The notes beneath the pieces are model-generated. The model did no database searches and was not told the origin of the DNA. It saw only the letters and a program-made list of their open reading frames with translations. This document shows positions 55,904-64,000 of a stretch of DNA of 64,000 bases, piece by piece (the stretch's first letter is position 1; each line of letters opens with the position of its first letter). Location: positions 62,001 through 126,000 of the forward strand of contig NZ_JAAVJI010000008.1 of NCBI RefSeq assembly GCF_012033695.1, written 5' to 3'. The translations under genes and the position numbers were made by a program. This stretch comes from Pseudomonas quercus. Its GTDB lineage: Bacteria > Pseudomonadota > Gammaproteobacteria > Pseudomonadales > Pseudomonadaceae.

Positions 55904-56749
55904 TCAAACGGTAGGCGGCAGAGTGCCAAGCAGTGCTACCGCCAGCAGGGCGACGGCCCCACAGCCCCATTCGAGTACCAATGTCAGCCGCAGGTTCGAG
56001 GGTGCTGCCGTTAAGGCATGCTGGCGGTGCCGCAAGGCCAGGCCCAGCATACAGGCAACTGCGGCCAGCTTTACAAGCAGCGTCGTCGAGTAAAGGTTCA
56101 TGCCTGGGAGCAGTGTGCCGGTGATGGCCCACAGGCTCACCAGCCCGGTAAGGGCCAGCACGCCTACCAGGAACACGCCATAGCGGCCGAATGCCAAGGC
56201 AAGCTGGGCCGGTTTCAAGCCCGCCGGCTTGACCGCCACCCAACACAGCAACGCCAAACCGCCCAGCCAGCCACCTGTCGCAGCCAGGTGCAGTAATTGA
56301 TTGAGTGAGAGCAAGGTCCCTGCCAGGCCACCCACCATGGTCGTATGGCCCACTGGGGCAAGGGTAGCAATCGCCAACGTGGCCAGGCCAAGGGCTACCC
56401 TGGGCGAACGCTGGCCGGGCAGCCGCCACCACACCAGTTGCAGCAGGCAGATCACCACGTGAACGGCCCATACATGGCCAAAGCTTGTACTCAGCAACAG
56501 GGTGCGCAAGGTCGTGCCTTGAATGCCGGTGTGCCAGCCCCCTGTAAAGCTTGCGCTGGTGGCCAGTAACCAGCCGACGCTGGTAAGAAAGGCCACCAGC
56601 GCCACCAGGCACAGCACAGGGTCCATGCGCCGGCGCAGTGCTGGCAATTCAGGTGCGCCCTTCAGCAGCAAGGGGCGGAACAGGGCAATGCCGAACAGTG
56701 TGAGCACAGCAAAATAGTGGAAAAAACGAAGTACAACCAGAGCAGTCAT
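55904..56749 (-). CDS. copD: CopD-family copper resistance membrane protein
   Basis: The 281-residue protein has about eight hydrophobic segments and the CopD pattern with conserved histidines (RFFHYFAVLTLFG, GHVWAVHVVICL, GHTTM, LLHLAATGGWLGGLALL). CopD normally works with periplasmic CopC in copper uptake or homeostasis, but no copC is adjacent, so this is a solitary copD. It is followed at 21 bp by the YfcE-like gene. The specific metal role is inferred from the family only. Confidence 0.8.
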   Translation of the reverse strand: MTALVVLRFFHYFAVLTLFGIALFRPLLLKGAPELPALRRRMDPVLCLVALVAFLTSVGWLLATSASFTGGWHTGIQGTTLRTLLLSTSFGHVWAVHVVICLLQLVWWRLPGQRSPRVALGLATLAIATLAPVGHTTMVGGLAGTLLSLNQLLHLAATGGWLGGLALLCWVAVKPAGLKPAQLALAFGRYGVFLVGVLALTGLVSLWAITGTLLPGMNLYSTTLLVKLAAVACMLGLALRHRQHALTAAPSNLRLTLVLEWGCGAVALLAVALLGTLPPTV

Positions 56750-56830
56750 GGCAGGGGCAGGTCCAGCCGGTAGGGCGGGCTACTCTACCAGCCAGGGCCT
56801 GAAGGGCCAAACACCTGCAGGCGCAGGCTG

Positions 56831-57799
56831 TCAGGGCACTTGGTTTGCCGGATCCAGCGGTGGGTTGCCAGCCAACACTGCCAACAGGTTGTCCACGGCG
56901 CAAGCCGCCATGGCCTCTCGGGTTTCGTGGGTGGCCGATCCGATGTGCGGCGTAGCCACCACATTAGGCAAGCGTAGCAAGGGCGAGTCGGGTTCCAAAG
57001 GTTCGCGCATGAACACGTCCAGCCCGGCACCTCGTATCTCACCCGCTTGCAGTGCAGCGATCAGCGCCTGCTCGTCCACAACCGGGCCTCGGGCGATATT
57101 GATCAAAATGGCGCTGGGCTTCATCGTTGCCAGTTCCCGTTTGCCGATCAGGCCGCGGGTGGCGTCGGTCAGGGGCAGGGTGAGGCATACGAAGTCAGCC
57201 ACCCCCAGCAGCTCATCCAGCGAGCAGTGGCGGGCGCCAAACCGATCGTCCACGTCAGCGCGAGGCCGATGGCTGTGATACACCACAGGCATGTCGAACC
57301 CGAAGTGGCCCCGCTGGGCCAGCGCCTGCCCGATACGGCCCATGCCTACTATGCCCAGGGTCTTGCCGTGAATGTCGGTGCCAAAGTGCGCGGGCCCCAG
57401 GCTGGCTGTCCATTCACCCGCCTTCACCCATTGCGCCAGCTCCACTACGCGACGGGCCGCCGCCATCAATAGCGCGAACCCGGTATCCGCCGTGGTGTTG
57501 GTCAGCACGTTCGGTGTATGGGTCAGCTGGATGCCACGCTGGGTAAGCGCCGGTATATCGTAATTGTCGACGCCTACCGATACGCTGGAAATCACTTCCA
57601 GCTGGGGCGCCAGGTCCAGCAGGCCTGCGTCGATGCGCAGGCTGGCGCCCAACAGGCCATGGGCCGTTGGCAGCGCCTGGCGCAATGCCTCCAGGCCTGC
57701 CCCTTTTACATCATCGACGTAGGTGACTCGGGCAGCCGCTTCCAGGCGCGATTTCAAAGGTTCAGACAGGGCCTTGTAGACCACAACGTGCTTTTTCAT
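56831..57799 (-). CDS. kguD: 2-ketogluconate-6-phosphate reductase KguD (2-hydroxyacid dehydrogenase)
   Basis: The 322-residue D-2-hydroxyacid dehydrogenase has the NAD(P) motif [13 protein letters not shown], catalytic Arg in [13 protein letters not shown], Glu in REPLEPD and His in [13 protein letters not shown]. Placed at the end of kguE-kguK-kguT, it is best read as KguD, reducing 2-keto-6-phosphogluconate to 6-phosphogluconate for entry to the Entner-Doudoroff pathway. The ATG at 57799 ([11 protein letters not shown]) is the usual family start; the upstream extension to 57850 runs into kguT spacing. The isolated sequence could also be called glyoxylate/hydroxypyruvate reductase. Confidence 0.9.
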   Translation of the reverse strand: MKKHVVVYKALSEPLKSRLEAAARVTYVDDVKGAGLEALRQALPTAHGLLGASLRIDAGLLDLAPQLEVISSVSVGVDNYDIPALTQRGIQLTHTPNVLTNTTADTGFALLMAAARRVVELAQWVKAGEWTASLGPAHFGTDIHGKTLGIVGMGRIGQALAQRGHFGFDMPVVYHSHRPRADVDDRFGARHCSLDELLGVADFVCLTLPLTDATRGLIGKRELATMKPSAILINIARGPVVDEQALIAALQAGEIRGAGLDVFMREPLEPDSPLLRLPNVVATPHIGSATHETREAMAACAVDNLLAVLAGNPPLDPANQVP

Positions 57800-57812
57800 A
57801 GCAGTACCTTGT

Positions 57813-59102
57813 TTAAACGTGAGCGGTGTGTGCAGGTGCCGGGGCGGCAATCACGGGGGAGGCGCGTGTGCGCAGGCACAGGGTAAGCACCGCCGAGATG
57901 GCCAGTGCCCCGCTCATGAACAGGTAGGAGGCTGACGGGCTTCCGGTACTGCCATTGAGGTAGCCCACTATCCAGGACCCCGCGAAAGACCCCAGTGCGC
58001 CCATGCTGTTGATCAGGGCCATGGCGCCACCCGCTACATTGCCCGGTAGAATTTCCGGCACGATGGCGAAAAAAGGGCCATAGGGTGCGTACATGCAGGC
58101 CCCTGCCAGCGTAAGCAGGGCGTAGGACCACCAGAAGTGCGTGTTGCCCAAAGCGTACGACCCGTAGAATGCCAAGGCGGCCAACAGCAGAGGTGGCCAT
58201 ACGAAGTGCTTGCGCACTTGCAGCCGGTCCGAGCCCCATGAACACAGAATCATCCCGACCACGGCGGCCAAGTAGGGCAGGGCGGACAACCAACCTGCCT
58301 CAACCATGTCCATGGACTGGCCTTTTTTCAGAATGGACGGCAGCCAGATCACGAAACCGTACACCCCGATGCTCCAGCAGAAATACTGTGCCGACAGCAG
58401 GATCACCTTGGGCGAGCGAAACGCCTGAGCGTAGTTTTTCATGGGTTTGAGGCCTTGTTGCTCGGCCGCCAAGGCACTTTCCAGTGCTGCTCTGTCCTCG
58501 TTTTTCAACCAGCTCGCCTGGGCCGGGCGCTCGTCGGCCAGTTTCCACCACACAAAGGCCCAGATCACCGCCGGCAGCCCTTCGATGATGAACATCCAGC
58601 GCCAGGAATAGTGTTGCACCAGGTAGCCCGACACCACGGACATCCACAGCATGGTCACCGGGTTGCCCAGGATCAGAAACGTATTGGCACGTGAGCGTTC
58701 GGCCCGGGTGAACCAATGGCAGAGGTACACCAGCATGGCAGGCATCACGACAGCTTCGACCACCCCTAGGAGGAAGCGGATTGCCACCAGCCAGTAGGCG
58801 TCTGTGACCATGCCAGTGAGGCTCGCCAGCCCACCCCATAAGATCAGGCTGACGAAAATCAGCTTCTTGACGCTGCGCTTTTCCGCATAGATCGCACCAG
58901 GCACTTGGAAAAAGAAGTAGCCCAGGAAAAACAAGGCCCCTAGCAACGACGACATGCCTGGGGTGATGCTGAGGTCTTCGGCCATGCCGGAAGCTGCGGC
59001 AAAGCCGTAGTTGGCGCGGTCCAGGTAGGCCAGGCTGTAAGTAATGAACACCACCGGCATCAGGTACCACCAGCGACGGCTGGCCAGTTTCAACGTACTC
59101 AT
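57813..59102 (-). CDS. kguT: 2-ketogluconate MFS transporter KguT
   Basis: This 429-residue major facilitator of the anion:cation symporter type has about 12 hydrophobic segments. Its N-terminus is [25 protein letters not shown], with a conserved [23 protein letters not shown] loop. Position within kguEKTD identifies it as the 2-ketogluconate importer. GGAG lies upstream of the ATG at 59102, preferred to a GTG two codons earlier. kguK ends 33 bp upstream. Confidence 0.92.
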   Translation of the reverse strand: MSTLKLASRRWWYLMPVVFITYSLAYLDRANYGFAAASGMAEDLSITPGMSSLLGALFFLGYFFFQVPGAIYAEKRSVKKLIFVSLILWGGLASLTGMVTDAYWLVAIRFLLGVVEAVVMPAMLVYLCHWFTRAERSRANTFLILGNPVTMLWMSVVSGYLVQHYSWRWMFIIEGLPAVIWAFVWWKLADERPAQASWLKNEDRAALESALAAEQQGLKPMKNYAQAFRSPKVILLSAQYFCWSIGVYGFVIWLPSILKKGQSMDMVEAGWLSALPYLAAVVGMILCSWGSDRLQVRKHFVWPPLLLAALAFYGSYALGNTHFWWSYALLTLAGACMYAPYGPFFAIVPEILPGNVAGGAMALINSMGALGSFAGSWIVGYLNGSTGSPSASYLFMSGALAISAVLTLCLRTRASPVIAAPAPAHTAHV

Positions 59103-59135
59103 GATCACACTCCGCTTGTTATTGTCGTTCGGTGT

Positions 59136-60086
59136 CTACAACTCGAGTATGGGCCGGGCGGCATCGAGCTGTGCCTTGAGCGGCAAGCCCTCCATGTCGC
59201 CCTGGCTTTGTACTGCCAGGCTGCCTACCCAATTGCCTCGGCGTACGGCCTGGGCAAAACCCTGGCCTTCGAGCAGCGCACTGATGACGCCCACGGCAAA
59301 ACCATCACCGGCACCCACGGTGTCCACTACCCGGTCCACCGTAAAGCCAGCCACCACCCCTTCTTGCTGGGCAGTACGGAAGTAGGCGCCCTCGGGCCCC
59401 AACTTGATGGCGACCGCTTCCACGCCGTGGTCCAGGTACCAGGCCGCAATATCGGCTGGTGCTTCCTGTCCCGTGAGGAGGCGGCCCTCGGCCAGCCCTG
59501 GCAGTACCCAATGGGCCTGGCAAGCGAGTTCATTGACGGTAGCAACCATAGTGTGCGAATCGGGCCACAGCGACGGGCGCAGGTTGGGGTCGAAGGACAC
59601 ACTGTGCCCGGCGGCGCGCATTTGGGCGATCAGGTAGCTCGATACCTCTTTGGCGCTGGCCGATAGCGCCGGGGGAATACCCGTGGCATGCAAGTGGCGA
59701 GCGGTGAGCAGGGAAGGGTCCACGTCACTGACGCTCAATGCGCTGGCGGCGGAATTGCGACGGAAATACTCCACTGTGGGGTCTCGCCCGTCCTCCTCGC
59801 TGGATTTCAACTGGAAGCCGGTGGGCCGTTGTGAGTCGGTACGTACGAACCGACAATCCAACCCTTCCTGTATCAGGCTGTCCTGTACGAACCGGCCCAG
59901 CGAATCGGCCCCCACCCGGCTGAGCCAGGCTACATTCAGGCCCAGGCGTGCCAGCCCGATGGCCACATTGTTGTCAGCGCCGGCGATGCGTTTGTGAAAA
60001 CGCCCCACCTTGGCAAGGTCGCCGTATTCTTCGGCCACGAACATGGCCATGGTTTCACCAAAGCCGAGCATGTCGTAATCAGGCAT
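59136..60086 (-). CDS. kguK: 2-ketogluconate kinase KguK
   Basis: The 316-residue PfkB/ribokinase-family sugar kinase begins MPDYDMLGFGETMAMFV and has GGADNN-like GADNNVAIGLARLG and the C-terminal catalytic signature DTVGAGDGFAVGVISALLEG, with the base in GAGD. It phosphorylates 2-ketogluconate at C6. The ATG at 60086 overlaps the kguE stop by 8 bp, supporting translational coupling; the longer frame upstream (to 60260) lies inside kguE and is not used. Confidence 0.92.
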   Translation of the reverse strand: MPDYDMLGFGETMAMFVAEEYGDLAKVGRFHKRIAGADNNVAIGLARLGLNVAWLSRVGADSLGRFVQDSLIQEGLDCRFVRTDSQRPTGFQLKSSEEDGRDPTVEYFRRNSAASALSVSDVDPSLLTARHLHATGIPPALSASAKEVSSYLIAQMRAAGHSVSFDPNLRPSLWPDSHTMVATVNELACQAHWVLPGLAEGRLLTGQEAPADIAAWYLDHGVEAVAIKLGPEGAYFRTAQQEGVVAGFTVDRVVDTVGAGDGFAVGVISALLEGQGFAQAVRRGNWVGSLAVQSQGDMEGLPLKAQLDAARPILEL

Positions 60087-60858
60087 GAGCGCGGGCCTCC
60101 GCAGTGTGCAGCATGGCCAGTTCCGCCACGCGACGGGTGACCTCTGCGGCCAGGTCCTCACCCTGCAGCGGGTATTCGATTGCTCGGGTAATTCCCTTGG
60201 GAAAACGACCCAGCAGATCAAACCAGGCATCCAGATCACAGGCCTGTGGTGGCAGCGCAATCAGCTTGCCGGCGGCGTTGAGCCGAACAGCCTTGCAGTG
60301 CAGGTATTCCACGCGGTGCCCCAATTGGTCAGCGGCCGCTAGTACAGATTGCCCTTGCCACAGCCAGTTGCCGATGTCGAACGTCATACCCACGGGCACG
60401 GAGCGGGCCTGCGCACCTGCGAAGAATTCCACCAGTGGCTCGATACGGCCGCCTTGGACGGTCTGGTCGTTTTCTACCAACAGGTGTACCGGGGATTCAG
60501 CCAACAGCGTGGCCAATGCCGTGAAGTCGGCTTGCGGGGTGAAGTGCCCCAGCGACACCTTGAGCCAGATCGCACCGGCAGCATGGGCTTGGCCTAGAAC
60601 ATCAGGCAATGCTGAATTAGGGGTAGGGGCACCGGCCTGCCAGAGCTCAAGCGTGGAGGAGTACACCAGTTTGAGCTGATGCCGGGTGGCCAACGCGGCA
60701 TAGGCACTCAAGTCCGGTGAGGGTTCCAGTAATTCCTCGCGCAGCTCAATGTGAGTAGCACCGGCCTGCGCCACCTGTTCGAAATACGACGCCTGCCCAC
60801 AGTGGCGGACGGTGTCCGCGCCAAAACTGGACAGGCTGATAGCAACGGGTTGCTTCAT
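60079..60858 (-). CDS. kguE: KguE, sugar phosphate isomerase/epimerase-like TIM barrel
   Basis: The 259-residue AP-endonuclease-2-like TIM barrel has THIELREELLEP, WLKVSLGHF, LLVENDQT, GMTFDIGNW and VEYLHCKAV, the metal-binding pattern of xylose isomerase-like proteins. It is the first gene of the kgu operon. Its exact step in 2-ketogluconate metabolism is not firmly known. AGGAG precedes the ATG at 60858, and a PtxS operator sits 15-28 bp upstream. Confidence 0.9.
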   Translation of the reverse strand: MKQPVAISLSSFGADTVRHCGQASYFEQVAQAGATHIELREELLEPSPDLSAYAALATRHQLKLVYSSTLELWQAGAPTPNSALPDVLGQAHAAGAIWLKVSLGHFTPQADFTALATLLAESPVHLLVENDQTVQGGRIEPLVEFFAGAQARSVPVGMTFDIGNWLWQGQSVLAAADQLGHRVEYLHCKAVRLNAAGKLIALPPQACDLDAWFDLLGRFPKGITRAIEYPLQGEDLAAEVTRRVAELAMLHTAEARAHA

Positions 60859-60872
60859 TATTGTTCTCCTGT

Positions 60873-60886
60873 TGAAACCGGTTTCA
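60873..60886. promoter_or_regulatory. PtxS operator of the kgu operon
   Basis: TGAAACCGGTTTCA is a perfect 14-bp palindrome and equals the published PtxS recognition sequence. It lies just upstream of kguE, where bound PtxS blocks transcription until 2-ketogluconate is present. Confidence 0.93.
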
Positions 60887-60952
60887 TTTTAAGACGTGGT
60901 GTGGCGTGTGGCGCCCGGTGTAGCGGTAGAGCGGCGAACGGGTTAACGGCTG

Positions 60953-61975
60953 TTAGGTCAATTCGCGAGCCGGGGTTGAACCGCGAACCACCAGTTCGCC
61001 AGGCAAATCGATCTGGCGGCTAGGGCTCAGGTCGCCCCGCAATCGCTGTAACAGGCAATCGAACGCTGCCCGGCCTATGGCGTCCGTGGGTTGAGCCAGG
61101 GCTGTGATGCCGCTGCCCACCAAGGGGTACCAATCCAGGTCGTCCAAGGCAATCAGGCCCACGTCCGTGAACAACTGGCAGCCCGAGGTCCGCAGTGCAT
61201 GGGTGGCGGCAAGGGCAGCTACGCCATTGGCGCAGAACAAGGCCCGTGGGCCATGGGTTTCTGAGGCCAGAAAGGTTGCCAGTGCGGCGGGCAGCCCAGG
61301 GCCGGTGCCAATGACCTGACCGCGAATACCGGGCACCCGGCCGATATACGCCTCGAACGCAGCACACCGCTCGCCTCGGGAACTGGCGCCCTCCGGGGGT
61401 TCGGTTATCAGCGCCAGGTCTCGGTAGCCGCGGCCCACAAGGTGTTCCAGAGCCAGGCTTACCGCCGCGGCGTTGTCCAGGCCCACAAGGTCCATGCCTA
61501 GGGCCTCGACCTTGCGGTCCAGCAGCACGACAGGGACCTTACCCTGCAGCGCGCGCAGTTGCTCAGGGTGCCGGCCCAGCGTATTCACGATCAGGCCTTC
61601 GATGTTATAGGCCAGCAACGCCTGCAACTGGCGGTCTTCCTGTTCCGGATCACGGTCGGTATTGCACACCACCAGGCTATAACCATGCTGCCGACAGGCG
61701 GTTTCTATGCCGTGCATCACGGCGATTGAATAAGGGTTGCGGATGTCCGCCATGAGCAGCCCGATCAGGCGGGTGCGCCCGCGCTTGAGCCCTCGGGCCA
61801 TCTGGTTGGGGCGGTAGCCCAGCGACGCGATGGCGGCCTCGATGCGTTGGGCGATACCTGCAGACAGCAGGTGGCGGTCCTCACCTATGAAGCGGGACAC
61901 GCTGGCCTTTGAGACCCCGGCGTGGCGGGCAACATCGTCCATGGTGGCGCGGGGCGCCAGGAAGGGACTGTTCAC
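60953..61975 (-). CDS. ptxS: LacI-family repressor PtxS
   Basis: The 340-residue LacI/GalR protein has an N-terminal HTH (MDDVARHAGVSKASVSRFIG), hinge (ASLGYRPNQMARGLKRGRT) and a periplasmic-binding-protein-like effector domain. Position upstream of kguE and two flanking PtxS palindromes identify it as PtxS, which responds to 2-ketogluconate. The start used is GTG at 61975 with AGG upstream; the ATG at 61942 is an alternative. Its own promoter also carries an operator (62007-62020), implying autoregulation. Confidence 0.93.
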   Translation of the reverse strand: MNSPFLAPRATMDDVARHAGVSKASVSRFIGEDRHLLSAGIAQRIEAAIASLGYRPNQMARGLKRGRTRLIGLLMADIRNPYSIAVMHGIETACRQHGYSLVVCNTDRDPEQEDRQLQALLAYNIEGLIVNTLGRHPEQLRALQGKVPVVLLDRKVEALGMDLVGLDNAAAVSLALEHLVGRGYRDLALITEPPEGASSRGERCAAFEAYIGRVPGIRGQVIGTGPGLPAALATFLASETHGPRALFCANGVAALAATHALRTSGCQLFTDVGLIALDDLDWYPLVGSGITALAQPTDAIGRAAFDCLLQRLRGDLSPSRQIDLPGELVVRGSTPARELT

Positions 61976-62006
61976 GGGCCTGTCTTCCTTATGATTATCT
62001 GACAGC

Positions 62007-62020
62007 TGAAACCGGTTTCA
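62007..62020. promoter_or_regulatory. PtxS operator of the ptxS promoter
   Basis: A second identical 14-bp palindrome TGAAACCGGTTTCA lies 32 bp upstream of the ptxS start, consistent with known PtxS autoregulation. Confidence 0.93.
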
Positions 62021-62051
62021 GGAAACCCCATTACAGCCTTTTCGTCAAGCT

Positions 62052-62073
62052 GCCACTGGTCACTGCCAGTGGC
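62052..62073. other. 8-bp inverted repeat between ptxS and the LysE-type gene
   Basis: GCCACTGG and CCAGTGGC flank a 6-nt spacer. It could be a hairpin or binding site. The rest of 62021-62271 shows no gene; it includes a short direct repeat (GACGCGGCACTA near 62139 and 62172). Confidence 0.4.
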
Positions 62074-62271
62074 CCAGTAGGGGCTGAAAAGGTTCCAGCT
62101 TTCCTACAGCGTTAGCCGCACAGGCGCAGAGGCTTTGGACGCGGCACTATCCGCAATGATTAGCGAGGGAATGACGCGGCACTACCCTGAGAACTAAATG
62201 ATCCAGCGTGTGGGAAAACACCGTTTGGGTATGGGTTCGGAAGAATGCTTTTACGTAGCGGCACCCGCCAA

Positions 62272-62892
62272 TCAACGTCGGCCCAGCGCCAGTTTTGCGG
62301 CAAAGCACAGGAATAACCCGCCCATGGCCCGGTCCATCCAGCGAATGACAGCTGGGCGCTGCAGCAGCGTACCCAAGGGCCGGGTAAGGGCTATCAGTAC
62401 CCCGGACCACGCCACGCCCAGCGCAACGTGGATTGCCACCAGGCCAAAGGTCCAGCTCACCAAAGCCGCACCTTGGGGAATGAACTGTGGCAGAAACGAA
62501 ACATAGAAGAAGCCGACCTTGGGGTTGAGCAGGTTGCCGACCACCCCGCGTATGAACCAATTGGTGCGGGGCTGGACGTGCGCCGGTAGCGAGCCCAGCG
62601 TGGTGCGGGGCCGCAGAAGCAGAGTGATCCCAAGCCAGCATAAGTAGGCCGCGCCGCAGTATCGGACCAGGTTGTAGGCCCATTCAGATACCTGCAGCAC
62701 GGCACCCAAGCCAAACGCTACCGCTGTGCCCCAGAGCAGGCACCCCACATTGATCCCCAGTGCCGCTCGCAGTGCCTGGCGGGGCCCCTCGACAGCGGCA
62801 GTGCGCAGTATCAATGCGGTGTCCAGGCCAGGTGTGACCGTGAGCAGCGAGGCGGCGAGTGTGAAGGCAACAAGGCTTTCCATAGCTGTCAT
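62272..62892 (-). CDS. LysE/RhtB-family amino acid or metabolite exporter
   Basis: The 206-residue protein has six hydrophobic segments and the LysE-family N-terminus (TLAASLLTVTPGLDTALILRTA), with GINVGCLLWG and NLLNPKVGFFYVSFLPQF. Such proteins export amino acids or homoserine lactones by proton antiport; the substrate is unknown. GGAG precedes the ATG at 62892, which lies 13 bp after the amidase stop on the same strand, suggesting a short operon. Confidence 0.88.
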   Translation of the reverse strand: MTAMESLVAFTLAASLLTVTPGLDTALILRTAAVEGPRQALRAALGINVGCLLWGTAVAFGLGAVLQVSEWAYNLVRYCGAAYLCWLGITLLLRPRTTLGSLPAHVQPRTNWFIRGVVGNLLNPKVGFFYVSFLPQFIPQGAALVSWTFGLVAIHVALGVAWSGVLIALTRPLGTLLQRPAVIRWMDRAMGGLFLCFAAKLALGRR

Positions 62893-62905
62893 CGGCGCTC
62901 CGGCT

Positions 62906-64000
62906 TCAAGAGGCAAGTGGCGGTGTACGGCCGGGCACCTGGCGGCGCTGGCCAGTAGCCTCGAATGCCGCCGCGAGCGTCAGCAAGGCCGAATCATCAT
63001 AGGCACGCCCGGCGAACGTGAGCCCCACCGGCATATGGATGTCATCCATCACGCCCATGGGCACAGTGACCGTGGGTACACCCAGGTGGCGAATGGCGAG
63101 GTTTCCATTGGCCACCCATACCCCGTTGCTCCAGGCGATGTCTGCTGACGCGGGGTTGACGTCCGCATCGGCTGGGGCCACGTCAGCGACCGTAGGGAAA
63201 ATCACGGCATCCAGGCCCTGCTGTGTCATCCAGTCCTCCAGGTCTATCCGGCGCGTGGTTTCAAGGCCACGCAAGCCATCCGGTACGGAGGCAATCTGGT
63301 CCCAGGGGGTGATCCCGCGCTCGGCCATGCGCACGTACTCCTCCATGCCGGCTGCCAGCTCGCCTTCGCGGTTGGGCAGCGTGCCAGGGTCGTGAGGGAA
63401 GATCAGTGGGCCGTCGACGTCCTTGAGACGGTTGAGCGCTGGGTCCCCATTGGCCTGTAGAAAATCGTCGAAGGCCCAGGCGGTAAGGTCCCACAGCTCA
63501 TGGTGCAGAAAGTCTTTGGACACCAAGCCGCGGTTGTACACGGTCGGCGCACCCGGCCGGTCACCTTCGCAGTTGGATACCAAAGGAAAATCGACCTCAA
63601 CGACTTGTGCCCCAGCCGCTTCGAGCGCTTGGCGAGCCTGTTCCCACAGTGCTATCACTGAAGCGCGCGTCTGGATTCGTTGGCCGGTTGGCCCGCCGAT
63701 ACCTGGGTTTGCGCTGGTTCCCGCTGCGGGGTCCGCATTAATGTACAGGCGCGGCACGCCCAAGCGCTTACCCTCAAGCGCCTGGGGGCCGGTGGCAAGG
63801 GCAGGGTAGGAGGAGGGGCGTACGTCCTGTACGGCTGGGATCAGCACCCAGGGTTGCAGGCGCCACAGGTCGCCGCGGGTGTCAGGGTCTTCAGCCACGA
63901 TCACGTCCAGTACATCGAGCAGGTCGCCCATGGTGCGGGCGAAAGGCACAACCACGTCCATGGTGGGCGTCAAGGGCCAGTTGCCCCTTACCGAAATCAC
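62906..64000 (-). CDS. Amidase family protein (N-terminus beyond window)
   Basis: The 364 codons visible belong to the C-terminal two thirds of an amidase-signature family enzyme: SVRGNWPLTPTMDVVVPFARTMGDLLDVLDVI follows the usual active-site loop, and the end has LDAVIFPTVADVAP and VPTVTVPMG...PVGLTFAGRAYDD. The Ser-Ser-Lys catalytic region lies outside the window, so activity cannot be judged. The apparent start codon at the edge is not a real start. It may act on an amide whose product is exported by the downstream LysE-type protein (inference). Confidence 0.85.
   Translation of the reverse strand: MISVRGNWPLTPTMDVVVPFARTMGDLLDVLDVIVAEDPDTRGDLWRLQPWVLIPAVQDVRPSSYPALATGPQALEGKRLGVPRLYINADPAAGTSANPGIGGPTGQRIQTRASVIALWEQARQALEAAGAQVVEVDFPLVSNCEGDRPGAPTVYNRGLVSKDFLHHELWDLTAWAFDDFLQANGDPALNRLKDVDGPLIFPHDPGTLPNREGELAAGMEEYVRMAERGITPWDQIASVPDGLRGLETTRRIDLEDWMTQQGLDAVIFPTVADVAPADADVNPASADIAWSNGVWVANGNLAIRHLGVPTVTVPMGVMDDIHMPVGLTFAGRAYDDSALLTLAAAFEATGQRRQVPGRTPPLAS

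Noticed and set aside
59136..60260. Longer start for kguK at 60260
   Set aside because: The extra 58 residues lie inside kguE, are Arg/Trp/Cys-rich and unlike any kinase; ATG 60086 gives the standard length.
62147..62683. 178-codon minus-strand frame overlapping the LysE-type gene
   Set aside because: Shifted frame of the exporter gene; the LysE frame has family motifs and a ribosome site.

Overview
The window looks like chromosome of a yellow-pigmented Pseudomonas, most like the P. putida/P. fulva/P. parafulva group. It is GC-rich. It carries the kguEKTD-ptxS 2-ketogluconate locus with canonical PtxS operators, a modABC operon, a Rsm/CsrA regulator, an RsmX-like sRNA candidate, REP-like hairpin repeats and a complete zeaxanthin-glucoside (crt) cluster. 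I saw no rRNA, tRNA, CRISPR array, prophage or insertion sequence. The genus call rests on gene content recognised by eye, not on a database search.

Layout. 1-11.4 kb: the N-terminal 3,805 codons of a giant BapA/LapF-type surface adhesin on the minus strand, with about 39 Ig-like repeats; it continues past the left edge. 11.8-17.1 kb: arfB, a frameshifted amino-acid permease, a small exported NTF2-like protein, a possible 36-aa peptide gene, and modABC behind a ModE-like palindrome. 17.2-22.6 kb: a secreted esterase, an orphan AlgE-type mannuronan C5-epimerase (A-R-R-R) and an orphan Tat-exported PvdP-like tyrosinase. 22.6-27.0 kb: a GGA-rich sRNA candidate, a radical-SAM/TIGR03915 DNA-repair pair and a dCache amino-acid-type chemoreceptor. 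27.06-27.9 kb: eight copies of a 115-bp repeat. 27.9-38.1 kb: small exported and DUF72 proteins, two GGDEF-EAL proteins, an RlmI-like methyltransferase, a PoxB-like ThDP enzyme and a FadR-type regulator.

38.2-45.7 kb is the carotenoid cluster: crtZ (+), then idi-crtX-crtY-crtI-crtB (-) joined by 4-bp start/stop overlaps, and crtE (+) divergent from idi. Together these would convert IPP/DMAPP to GGPP, phytoene, lycopene, beta-carotene, zeaxanthin and zeaxanthin glucosides. 45.8-51.0 kb holds an exported protein, a CsrA-family regulator, a GH15/SDR/small-protein operon, a small hydrophilic protein and a type IB topoisomerase. 51.2-55.5 kb is a BvgA/BvgS-like phosphorelay pair. 55.4-62.0 kb holds a YfcE-like phosphodiesterase, a solitary copD and the ptxS-kguEKTD locus. 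The right end has a LysE-type exporter and the C-terminal part of an amidase.

Recurring themes are surface and matrix functions (adhesin, epimerase), c-di-GMP turnover, and post-transcriptional Rsm control (CsrA protein plus a candidate titrating RNA). No wholly new multi-gene system is obvious. The observations I rate most worth testing are the RsmX-like RNA, the orphan alginate epimerase with intact catalytic residues, the orphan PvdP-like tyrosinase, the 36-aa peptide gene and the 115-bp tandem array.
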